Shown: piece after piece, positions 37,336 through 47,885 of the stretch
How the letters are laid out: each line of letters opens with the position of its first letter
Numbering within the stretch: position 1 is the stretch's first letter
Source of the DNA: Tetradesmus obliquus
Taxonomy: Eukaryota > Chlorophyta > Chlorophyceae > Sphaeropleales > Scenedesmaceae
Length of the DNA stretch: 64,000 nt
NCBI GenBank assembly: GCA_030272155.1
Contig: CP126192.1
Location: 4,064,501 to 4,128,500 of the forward strand
Reading direction: 5' to 3'
The notes under the pieces: model-generated
Database searches by the model: none
Told to the model about the DNA's origin: nothing
The model's input: only the letters and a program-made list of their open reading frames with translations
Made by a program: the position numbers and the translations under genes

Positions 37336-37913
37336 ATGGGCGGACCATCCTCTACGACTGCAACCACATTGAGCTTGATCGTTCTTACTTCATGCGTCGG
37401 TCTGTGCTTGTTACCGGCTGCAGCTGCTTCACCCGTGAGCAGCACCACCTTTGATGCCACCACCACAACACCAACGGGTCCAAGCCTCAGCCTTGACAAC
37501 TTCAATTACACAGCCGGCAACACGGCCGACCTGCCAGGTCCGCAGCAGTACCCAGATGGCTTGGACAAAGGCCAGGTGGCTGGGGTGGTCATTGGCTGTT
37601 TGCTGGGTGGGCTGTTCCTGGGCTCGCTGCTCACGCTGTGCTACCTCAAGCGCCGCAGGCTGTTCCCAGAGCGGTGAGTGCATGGACTCTGGCATGGATT
37701 CTCGCTTTTAGCATCACGTTATGTTATCAAGCAGGGGTGCAGCGACTAGTGTACTGGGTTGCAGCTGGCAGCCAGCAGGCATGCGTTGGGCAACAGATGC
37801 ATCCATATGGTCGTCCTCAGCGAGCTGCGAGTGACATCTTCACAAGCAGCAGCATCAGCAGTATCTGCCTGTCATGTAGTCAAGAAGGTGACATAACTTC
37901 ATTTTCCGCGGCC

Positions 37914-37951
<38 letters not shown>

Positions 37952-38200
37952 AGCTTTGGGCCTCCCAAGCACCCCGATGAAGCTGCTCCCATCCACCCGA
38001 TTGATGTGCTGCGCTCCGGCACCAAGCTCGAGTGAGTACCTGCAACTGCATCACGCGTAGCTGCTGCATGCTGCCAAAATTGGCAGCATTGTCATGCAGC
38101 ATGTGAATTGTCAAGTTGGAGCTACGCATGGGCTGGCTAGTATGCAGGTGATGCAACGCCTGGTATGTAACCCAAAAGCATTGGCCTGCGCACTGTGATG

Positions 38201-38258
<58 letters not shown>

Positions 38259-38370
38259 CTGCAGCAAGCTCACCAAGGAGGAGCTGCTGACCCCAAAGAG
38301 CTTCATCGGCAGCGATGCAAACCGCCCAGCTGACATCCGCGCAGACATTCACGCAGCAGACCGTGTTTGA
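37336..38370 (+). CDS. Small type I membrane protein of unknown function
   Basis: Three exons, 37336-37673, 37954-38031 and 38265-38370, encode 173 aa. A signal peptide-like start (STTATTLSLIVLTSCVGLCLL, cleavage likely after PAAAASP) is followed by a Thr/Ser-rich ectodomain of about 50 residues with NxT glycosylation sites (NYT). Then comes one strong transmembrane helix, GVVIGCLLGGLFLGSLLTLC, with a basic stop-transfer YLKRRR. The cytosolic tail of about 60 residues is Lys/Asp-rich and ordered-looking (KLTKEELLTPKSFIGSDANR). No family is recognised. Both introns end in long (CTG)nCAG runs (about 13 and 18 triplets). The gene is divergent from the phosphate symporter. Confidence 0.7.
37915..38257 (+). 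repeat. Two (CTG)n tracts at intron 3' ends
   Basis: About 13 CTG units at 37915-37953 and about 18 at 38201-38256. The first runs directly into the splice-acceptor CAG; the second is followed by CCCTGCAG. Confidence 0.85.
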
Positions 38371-39431
38371 TCAACCACATGGCGACCATCTACCCGTCCT
38401 GAGAGGGCTGTTGTGGCGATCCAAGCAACTTGCCAAGCTGCTGTCGTGCGCAGCCTGCTTTGCCCTGTCTGCCGTTAGCGTCACACATTGTGCATGGTGT
38501 GTTGTTGTGATCACAACAGCTGATGCTAGGCACTCGTTGTTTGCCAGTGCGGGGTGATGGGTATTGTATGTACGAGGTTTGGCGTGGATGCATTCATCAG
38601 CTGATGGCTGCAGCCATGTGGCAGCCGCCAATGGGGTATGGGCTGCACAGAAATAAGCATGGCATCAGTGCAGCATCAGATCATAATTGCTGCTGTCACA
38701 GTCCCAAATAAGCGATGACTTGCAGAGACAAGCAAGGGTGGATCAGTATAAGCGTGTGCTGTGTGCATGTCAGTGTATTCAAGGGTTCTAACTGTGGTTC
38801 AAGCACAACCTTTGTCTACCTTGGCAGCTTGGCCATCATCAGCATAATCATCATCTTGTTACCCATGAAGCCAAACATCAACGCCTGTCCATGGCACGCT
38901 TGTTCCAGCTCAGCTGGGTATGCTGTGGCTTCACACAATTCATGCATCATGCACGAAGGGGCCGGGGACCTGACCATCAAAGATCTTCAAGAGCACGCCA
39001 GGGCTGGCGTCCTGGCGCGACTGCCGCCAACCTTCGACTCCGATGTCCGCAAGTTCGTTGCCACGAAGCATCAGAAAGGTGTAACAACAGCCCCGTATTT
39101 GCAAGGAGCAACATGACAACTGCCGAAGATGGCGCGCGATCATATAAAAGCCGGGGCCGCTGCAGTTTCAGCAGCTGTGCCAGTTACAGGCTGCAGACGC
39201 TGCAGCTCAACTTGCGGCTGCAGAGCATTGCACAGTGTACTTCCAGCCGCTTGACACCCATGGCTGTCGTGGCTACAGTGCAATTCTAGCTGCGTGGCAA
39301 TGCGTCAGCGCGTCGCTGCTGCAGCTCCAACACAGCTGCCCTGCTGCATCCTATGCTGCCAGCGTCACCAGCGCTGCTGCTGCTGCTACGTGAGCACAGC
39401 AGCTACTGCACCTTCCAGATAGCTAGAGGGG
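38371..39431. other. Convergent intergenic region with a coding-like fragment
   Basis: No complete gene. 38950-39115 (plus) has an ATG-started open frame with GC-biased third positions and mixed amino acids (GDLTIKDLQEHARAGVLARL), unlike the low-complexity surroundings; it may be a gene relic. TATAAA at 39143-39148 is followed by no recognisable gene. Confidence 0.4.
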
Positions 39432-39436
39432 TTACA
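39432..39436 (-). terminator. Poly(A) signal TGTAA for the WD40 gene
   Basis: TTACA on the plus strand, 88 nt past the stop, inside CACACCGTGTAACCCCT. The same 17 bases occur at the tail of the 1.5 kb element. Confidence 0.55.
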
Positions 39437-39523
39437 CGGTGTGTTCATGCGGCATACACCACCACAGACACCTGGTAAAACAGGAAGCTGCAAGCTGCTG
39501 AGCTCGGGCTGTCACCTTGAGGT

Positions 39524-42500
39524 TCAACCCTGCCCCTTCCATGCGAAGATCTTGATGGCGCCGTGCCTGTCTCCTGCCAGCATGATGTTGTGCTCAGGGA
39601 TGGCAGACAGCGCCCGGCTGTCAGGCACCTGCAGAACAGAAGCAACGGAGCCCAGCAGACGATAATGAGCACTCACTTTCACACATTAGCAGCCCGCTGG
39701 CTGCACGCACAGCTTGGATCACAGGGAGTGGCCTGTGCTGAGCGCTTCACACTTGAGAAGTGAGCACCAGGGACCTAAAGACCACTGTGTTTCATACTGC
39801 GTTGCATTACTTTATAGGCAACGGTGGTCCGTGCCTAAGCTGTCCATGTACAGAAGACCTGCTTCCAGCTCCACCCACTGCTCCCATGCCTGCTGCTGCA
39901 ACATGCCAGCTTTGCTTGAAGGTGCGCGGCTTTGCATTTTCTGCGAAGACTTGTCTTTGTAGATGGCTACCAAGCGCAATCACACTCACGTCTGGCAGCA
40001 CGCCACGCTCCGTGAAAGCGGGCAGCTCCAGCAGCCGTATGCTGGGCTCACGCGCGCAGCTGAGCATCAGCACGGCCTTGCCCCCGGCATCAGCGCAGCC
40101 GTGCATTGTTACAATGCCGCTGTACTCGTGCTGGGGGCAGTCAACGGCAGTCAAAAGTAGTCAAGAAAGGCATTAGAAGGCACGGCAGTCAAAGTAAAAC
40201 AAACACAGGCAAGAGTGACCTGAAGTGATATAGCACCAGATAGGACGCGCTAGCAACTGAACAAGCAAGCTAAGGCTGGGTGCTATGATGAATGCACACA
40301 GCAGGCACGCAAGCTATGCCACGTGTAGTGCCTTACGCAGCTGCATGTTGAGGCACATGGCCCTGCCTTGCTGCACCCTGCTGCAGCCCAAATTGCCTCA
40401 GAACACGTGGCACCCTAGCTGCTTCACAGCCTGTGTCTCGGCACTGAACGTATGTTACATAACATTTATCACGCATCACAGTGCACGCACCCGTTGGTAG
40501 CCGCGCCCGCCGCTGCTGCCCGCCTCCTCCTCCGGCCACCTGAACTCTGGCTGCGGGTTGACCACCTCAGCGCCGCTGCTGCCCGGGGACCAGATCTTGA
40601 TGGTGCCGTCAAGGCTGGCCGTCAGCAGGTACTGCAGGCAGAAGGCAAGGCGCAGGGGGGCCCAACAGTCAGAACAATGGTCAAGGCCAGACAGTAGCGG
40701 GCATGCAATAAGGCTGGCTGTCAGCAGGTACTGCATGCGGCGCCGCATCAGGACAGAACAATCAGAACAACAGTGAAGGCAAGTCAGTAGCGAGCAGCTG
40801 TCACAAATCAGCACCAGATCAGATGGGCGGTGAGCAGCATCGGAAACAGTGTGAGCCAGGCAGGTGGTCGAATTGTTGACATTGCGCAGAGGCGGTAAAC
40901 TGCGCAGCTATGATGTAGCTTGCAGGTTGGGAGCAGCATTTCTAGTCAAGCCGGTACCTGAAGCCACCTGGCAAGGCTCGCTAGGCAGTGCACGAGATGC
41001 GGCAGCACCACGGGCAACACAACACTGTGGCTTGGCCACCAACAAACACTGTGCAAGTGTGCTGAAGAAACCCTTCCTACCCTAGGGCGCTGTGATGCGC
41101 AGTGGCATGTGGGCAGGGCAAAGAATCATTGGAGGTGGTGCCAGGACCCACATGTAACTTCCCTCTCTCACTTAGTTCAGCATGCTGCAAAGCACACGTG
41201 TTCAAGCTCAACAGACATCAACATGGCATCAGCAGCAGCAGCACTCACCGACTCCCAGCGCAGGATGCTTGTGATGGCGCTGTCATGCGCGCGCACCACC
41301 GTCTGCACGCATGTGCCCTGCGCAAGGTCCCACACCTGGTGAAACGACAGCAGCAGCAGCGGCAGGGGCAGCGGCAGCAGCAGCGGCAGCAGCGACAAGC
41401 ACAAAGTGCAATGTTGTCAGTGGGTTAATGCATTGTCAGCTGCACACAACCAACACGTGCTGTGAGAACCCATTCAAGCGCCTTCTGATCACATGCATGC
41501 GCCTTAACAAAACATGTCTACACCCAGTGCTGCCGTCAGCATCTGCCTGCCCCTCACCTTGATGACGCCCGATCTGTCCCCTGAGAACATGTACTGGCTG
41601 GCTGGCGGCACCGCAAGGCTGTGCACTGCAGCGCGGTGGCCGTCACCAGTGGTGGCACTCAGGATGGCCTGGCAGGAGCGACAAAACAATGGGCGAGCAG
41701 TCAGCAGTGGCAGAGGCAGCAGCAGCAGCAGCAGCAATCAGGGTGACATGCTGATAAAACAAGTGAGGAATGGCATTGTGTTGGAGCATGCAGGACCCCT
41801 CAAGGTCACCGGCAAGGACGCGGAAACCAAGGAGGCCACCAGAGCACTTTGAATTACCAGCTGCCACCTCCGCTAGGTAACATGAATGCCAGAACAGAAT
41901 GCATTGTATTGCTCGACAAGTGCTCGATGACGTTACCAATTGAAGTCGAACACTTGTGATTGCAAGCCGCCAGCGCCACTCACCGCTGACATGAAGATGC
42001 CCGCCTGCTCGTTGAAGTTCCACACGCGTATCGAGCAGTCCTGGCCGGCTGTGAACAGCGCAGGCGCAGCCACAGCCATGGCATACACCTGGCCCTGCAG
42101 CCAGCAGCAACATGCGGTGCGGTATAGCAGCCAGACAGCAGTAAACAACAGAACACGCGGCAAGCGACGGTGCTGGAGCATAGCATGCAATCCAGGCATT
42201 CCCTGCAACACAAGGCAGACCTCCGCACTGAACTGCTGCATGAGCAATGGCCAGCATACACCACAGGCACTGGCAGCGTTCAAGTGTGCCAGCCGCTCAC
42301 TGCATAAACAGCCGCTGCACCTCAACGACACACATGCCTGCATGTGCATAACCAGAGACCGCTGACGCAGCGCAGCTCAGCACAGGGTGCCTCGTCACCA
42401 TGTGTGCTTGCGGCTGTTGGCATCCTGATTGTGTTGAACCCCAACCCACCTTGTGCCCTGTAAGCTGGTGGCTGGCGCCGCCCGCGCCCAGGTTGTACAC

Positions 42501-43128
42501 CTTGACGATGCCCTCGTCAGCGCGGCTCATGCCCACAAACATGAAGCCACCTTCCACATGGATGCTGTCCACGCCAAACGGCGCCACGTTGTCCGAGGAC
42601 ACCAGCTGCGGAACAACGGCACAGACATCAGCAAGGCACATGCTACAAATCAGCTGATGGATGGGGCGGCAGGTGAGCGGCGCTGCTGCTGCCATCGTGG
42701 CGGCCTGACGGCAGCGGTAGCTGCTGCTGCTGTCATACAGTGATGAGTTTGTGAAGGCTCTCAGTTCGGTGCTGGCGGTGCTGCCTGCTTTTGTTTTCGC
42801 TGCTGCTACTGCCGCCGCTGCTGCTGCTGCTGCTGCTGCGTACAGCGCTGCCAGTGATCTGCGCCCCCCACCTGGCCTGTAGAGCAGCTCCAAGCGCAGA
42901 TAACGCCATCACTGCCTCCAGAGTACAGCTGCACACAACACACAACGCCAGCAGCAGCATGTACAACGCCGGTGTTGGCAGTGACCCGTTGCACTGGCTG
43001 CTCCCATTATTGTACTGGCTGCTGCCAATCAATGTTACTCAGCAAGCGCCGCACAATGCGGCGCGGAGCTCAAATGCAAGCATACACTCTACCCATCTGA
43101 GCTGCATGCACAATAGCCGCATTGACGC

Positions 43129-43175
<47 letters not shown>

Positions 43176-44388
43176 AGCCTCAGGCACTGCTAGCACAGCT
43201 TGCACACTGTATGGATCCTGCAGCAGCCATTCGCGCCCACCTGCTGCGTGCCCGGGTCATAGTAGAGGCATGTCACTTGCTGCAGGCAGACGGCAGAGCA
43301 CACACGCAAGCACGTCAGGTGGACTCAGCCTGCAGCACAGCACATCGCATACATGCAAGAACGTTGCATGTTGCTGCTGATGGATGAGCCCCTCTCACGA
43401 CAATCAAGCAGCAGCCAACCCTGCTTCTGTGCTCAACCTGCCTTGCCCAATTACCAGCGAGGAGCCACAATGATGGCAGGCATCACAAGTTGTTTTAGAA
43501 ATTGCAGCCAAGCACATTGCTGCTGCTATCACTGCTACCGCTGCTGCTGCGAACCGCACCTTTTCATGGCGCTTGAGCTCCGTGACCAGGCTCACGTCCT
43601 CAGGCAGCGAGTCGCGCCGCCGCTGCTGCGGGGGAGGGCCGCGCCCGCGGCCCCCTGGCAGTGCAGCACAGCACAGCATAACCGTTAGGCACATGGGCCA
43701 CAGAATATGCACTGCACGTTACAGGTGATGGTGCGATGCTGTACTCCTAGAGTCATATAATGCACAGGCCCAAAGGAGCCTTCTGTCGTCTTTCTGCTGC
43801 AGCTGCTGCTTCTGCTGCTGCTTGCCCTTGTGCAGTGCATGCACCAGGGCTTGCAAAAACTCCACATCAGACGGTAAAGCAATGTATGCAGGCTGCACAG
43901 GTCAGCAACTGTTGCTGCAGCCTCCCGGCTGTCACCGGCTAGACAAGCTGCGGCACGCTGCTTCCACGCAATGCGCTGCTGCTACAGCTGCAATGCAGCG
44001 CGTGACACTCACTCCTGCCAAAGTCGTATCGGCCTCTGCCCCTTCCTCTGCCGCCTTCTTCGTAATAGCCTCCACCCCTGCCGCCTCTGTCATCGTAGTA
44101 TCCTCCGTCATTGAACCCGCCGCCGCCCCTGCCCCTGTACCCGCCCCTGTCTGGCGGCCCTGACTGCCCTCTGTAGCTGCCACCACCTCCCCTTCCACCC
44201 TCATAACCCCACCTGCCACCCCCTTGCTGATATCCGTCATCATAGCCACCCCTGCCGCCCCCTCTGCCCCCTTGGTAGCCCCCTCTGTCATCGTACTGCT
44301 CGTTGTATCTGCCTCCCCCGCCCCTGCCGCTGCCTCTCCAGCCTCCCCTGTAGCCGCCTCCGCCACGACTATGGTAGCCCCCGTCCAT
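39524..44388 (-). CDS. RGG-domain WD40 repeat protein (ZFWD-like)
   Basis: Eleven exons join in phase into 472 aa: 44013-44388, 43560-43654, 43241-43279, 42872-42928, 42450-42605, 41984-42094, 41558-41668, 41249-41335, 40491-40631, 39990-40130 and 39524-39628. Residues 1-125 are an RGG/RGR-rich, Tyr-containing segment typical of RNA-binding, phase-separating regions. Then come about seven WD40 blades: QVTCLYYDPGTQQLYSGGSD, YAMAVAAPALFTAGQDCSIR, HSLAVPPASQYMFSGDRSGV, AITSILRWES with YLLTASLDGTIKIWS, and a last blade HNIMLAGDRHGAIKIFAW. The blade sequence and order resemble plant ZFWD proteins, which carry CCCH zinc fingers N-terminally; no CxxxCxxxH finger is visible here. It is probably a nuclear or cytoplasmic RNP component. 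Confidence 0.85.
40620..40800 (-). repeat. Tandem duplication of a WD40 exon start
   Basis: About 40622-40702 and 40725-40800 are similar. Both contain, on the minus strand, a CAG acceptor followed by TACCTGCTGAC(A/G)GCCAGCCT (YLLTASL). Only the 40631 acceptor leads into the complete exon. Confidence 0.7.
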
Positions 44389-45342
44389 GGCGGGCAGGAG
44401 CTGCCCAAGGGCAGCGAACTTGAGGCTACTGCTGCTGCTGTGGTGGTGCTGCTACAGTGCTGCTTGGAGTGCCTAGTACTGCTTGCAGGCGAGGCTGTAC
44501 CAGCTTGCGCTGATGGATGTAGAAGGACGATATCAAGGAGTCAGTAGTCGTTCGAGCTTTCCGTTCCTGATGTGCTAGAGATGCGTCAATCAGCCTCACG
44601 CACGCCAAGTGCAAAGCATGTCAGCAGATGTTGGCGTAGAATCAAGACACCAATTCATCAAACAAGTCTTACTGAGGGCCGATCAGTAGAAAGATGAGGC
44701 GTTTGTGACGATCAAGACCAGGCAGGGGTAGTCACTTGACACTGTCAGGTTGCAGTGTTCAAGACACCTCAAGCCCAATACATGAGTGACCACGAAGACA
44801 GTTTACAAAATGATGTGCATTGCGTGCTTATTTTGTGCAGGCCGGTGGAAACGCCTCGCGTGTGGCAGTTATGGCGGTTGGTCAGCCTGCGCAGCACCCT
44901 AGTGAAGTGCACTTGGTCTCTTACTGCTGCAGCAACTACAGTCAAGCCAAAGGACCAGCTGCGTCCTAACAGCAAATTGCAATCAATGTATAATACTGAA
45001 TGTAACGTGACGCCGCGACATCAGTATGTTACAGTAACACTTGGCAGACTGACAACAATGTACACACCCTGCGCAACCTGAACTCGTATACAACAGCATC
45101 ATTGGGAGACGGTGCAACACATCCTGCCGCCCGTGCAGAGAACCAACTGCAGAGAACCAACACAAGGCGCACTCTGCTGGCAGGGCTTGCCTGCTTCCAG
45201 AAACAATATGTTTCAGGATGACATCCAGCTGCCAGTTGCACACACATGGGCGCTGCTGATTCGACCAAAATAAACTTCCTGCAGCACACAATCACAAAGT
45301 ACAAAACACCGGCACTGCGGCTGCACAAAGGGTACCACTATC
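44389..45342. other. Upstream region of the WD40 gene
   Basis: No gene recognised. It contains the WD40 promoter and 5' UTR and the 3' flank of the CPBP-like gene. Confidence 0.4.
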
Positions 45343-45347
45343 TTACA
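45343..45347 (-). terminator. Poly(A) signal TGTAA for the CPBP-like gene
   Basis: TTACA on the plus strand, about 55 nt beyond the stop at 45402. Confidence 0.5.
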
Positions 45348-45401
45348 CAAGGTCCTGCTCTGACTACACACAAGCAAACAATCAATCTCCTTGTCAACAG
45401 A

Positions 45402-46401
45402 TCACTTGCCAGGGCCTGGCCCAGCAGTGGCTGTCTCCCCCAGCTGCCCCAGCAGCTGATCCAGCACCCCAATTGTGCGCTCCATGCGCGAAGCAACCAG
45501 CGCTTCGCCCGCAGGCGCCGCTGCATCTGGCACTGCCGCTGCTGCCGCTGGGTCAGTTTCTCCTGCTGCGGCAGTAGCTGCTGCCAGGGCAGATGGAGGC
45601 ACAACAGCAGTGCCAGCACCTGCAGCAGCGCCCGGTGCTGCTGCTGCTGTGCTGCTGAGAGGATCACTGCTGGCGGATGACGCGCCTTGAGCCGCTGCAT
45701 TAGCAGGCTTGGTATCTTGTGTTGGATCAGCAGATGCAGCAAGCAGCTGCTGCTGCTCGCCCTGCAGCTGCTGCTGCTCGCCCTGCTGCTGCTGCTGCTG
45801 CCGCTTCTTCTCCTCCTGCTTGCGCTGCGCGTCCCTCAGCTGGCGGGTGATGCCTGCCAGGTGCTTCGCCATGGCAATGCTCCTCTGCAGCAGCAGGAGG
45901 CAGATTGCAAGCCAGACAAATCAGTGAGTAATGTATACGAGTGCAGCATACAGCTATGCATGCTGTTGAACCAGTGCAGCATACAACACGTGGCTACGCG
46001 CCGTAACATCCAAACACAGACACACCATGTTTCACACGTACAAGCGCCATGCCCCTGGCACCTTTCCAACACAGCAAACAGAACATCATCCACCCACCTG
46101 CCGTGCGCGCTCCAGGCCCCGCTTCTGCAGCGCCGCCATGAGCGCCTGGTTCACCACAGCGGCAGCAAACGGCGCCGCCAGGTTGCCAGTCAGCACAAAG
46201 CTTAGACCCAGTGCAGTCATCTGCCCGATGTCATGTGCACCCTGCACCAGCTGACTCAGCGCAAGCCCGCTGAGTGTGCTGGGGATGCGGCGAGACCACT
46301 GCGGCTCCAGATTTGGGCCGCCTTGCTGCTGCTGCTGCTGTGAGCCTGCTGATGCCTTTGCTGCTGCCACTGCCCAGTCTGCAGCAGCACGAGAAGCTGA
46401 A

Positions 46402-46434
<33 letters not shown>

Positions 46435-47885
46435 GGCTGCTTATCTTCAGGGCTGCTGGCTACCTTGCTCGCTGGCTCTGACGCTGCTGCGCTACTGCTG
46501 CTACTGCTGTCATCCGTCTTCTTCTGCTGCTCCTGCTGCTGCTGCTGCCGCTGCTGCCTGCGGTGCTTGTCCTGCAGGTCTGTCAGCAGCTGCCCAGCTG
46601 CCTGCCTGCCCTGCGTGCCCAGTGCAAGCTGCGGCCGCCTTGCCATACGCCGCATGTTACGCAGCACCAGCACACCCGATGCAACAGACAGCAGTGCCAC
46701 TGTCACCAGCTGCCCAGATGCATGAGTAGGCAGCACCGGCAGGCCAGCCAGCAAAGAGTCCAGCACATCATCAGCACCAGCCTCCACAATACGGTCCCCA
46801 ATCCAGCCGCCAGCCAGCTGCAAAGCTACAGAGCGGTACAGCAGTTCAGCCGCCAGGCAGTCAATCAGCAGTACAGTTGCCTGCAGCGGCAGCGGCAGCA
46901 CTACCGCAGGGTTGAGGCTCAGGTAGTGACCTTGCGCCATGTACAGGGCATCGCGCGCCCGCATGACAGCTGGCGACTTGAGCTGCCTGCTGAACCAGCT
47001 GTCATCTGATTCGCTGCTGCTGCTGCCGAATGTACTGCTGCTGCTGGTGGTAGGAGTGGGCTTGCGCGCTGCTGTGCATGCTTCAGCGCCAGCAACGCTC
47101 CTGCTGCTGCTGCTAGTCAGGGCTGCGTCGCCAGCAGCAGGAGCACTGCGTGCCACACTTGTTGACTGCTCTGCTGACTGCTGGCTTGCGGCAGGCTCTG
47201 CTGCTGCTGCTGCATCTGCAGCAGGAGCTTCGCTGGCAACAGCACCAGCAGCTGTAGGTGACGCATGGGGTCCTGCAGCAGCGCTTGCGTCAGCACTGCT
47301 GCTGCCTTTGCTGCCTTTCTTGGCGCTCCATTTGGCAATCGCCTCCACCATTGCTGCCTGGCTCTCTGCTGTGACCTCTGGCAGCTTCCAGCTGCTGTAG
47401 TTTGGCAGCATGATGAGCAGGTTGAGGCCATACACTGGAAGCATGAGCTTCAGCGCAAGCGACACATCAGCTGCATCCCAGTGGCAGCCGCCAAACAGGT
47501 CAACGCCGGGCGCAAAGAAGGCTACTGCTGTTGCCACTGTGCCCATAAGCCCTGTGTATGCCAGCAGTCCTGCAAGCGCCTTCTCCTGCATCACTGATTG
47601 AGGTGATTCTGAAGGAGGAGGCTGGTTTGGGCCGCCAGCAAAGCTGCCTAGCCGCTTGGGCCTAGAGCGATTGCTGCTGCTGCTGCTCTTGGGAGCCTGC
47701 TTGCCCTGTTCGGCTGATGGGGGAGGCTGCTGTGGCTTCTTGCGGGGAGGCAGGCGGGGCATGCTGCTGTTGACCTTGCTGTCAGACTCCTGCTTGCTGG
47801 GAGCAGCACAAACCACCACTGCTGTCCTTCTATACTTGAAAGTGGCTGAAGCAGGACCGGCAGGTAGCGGTCGACCCAGTACCAC
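45402..47885 (-). CDS. Plastid-type CPBP-like membrane protein, probably catalytically inactive
   Basis: Exons 46098-47885 and 45402-45884 join in phase (756 codons plus stop). A short first exon with the ATG must lie upstream and was not resolved. The start is Arg/Ser/Pro-rich like a plastid presequence. Hydrophobic segments follow: EKALAGLLAYTGLMGTVATA, VSLALKLMLPVYGLNLLIML, LQATVLLIDCLAAELLYRSV, QLVTVALLSVASGVLVL and MTALGLSFVLTGNLAAPFAA. CPBP (CAAX protease/bacteriocin-processing) proteins have EExxxR and a final TGN...AP...H..N motif. Here they read AELLYR and TGNLAAPFAAAVVNQ, so the first Glu and the last His are replaced by Ala. Long poly-Gln, poly-Ser and poly-Ala insertions separate the helices, and a Gln/Ala-rich tail ends the protein. 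The assignment rests on these motifs and is moderate. Confidence 0.55.

Noticed and set aside
39143-39148. TATAAA as promoter of a hidden gene
   Set aside because: No downstream coding sequence or RNA fold was recognised, so it is left as a note only.
43932-44408. Alternative frames across the RGG exon (Ala/Val/Thr-rich)
   Set aside because: The repetitive RGG codons leave all frames open. Only the RGG frame joins in phase to the WD40 exons.
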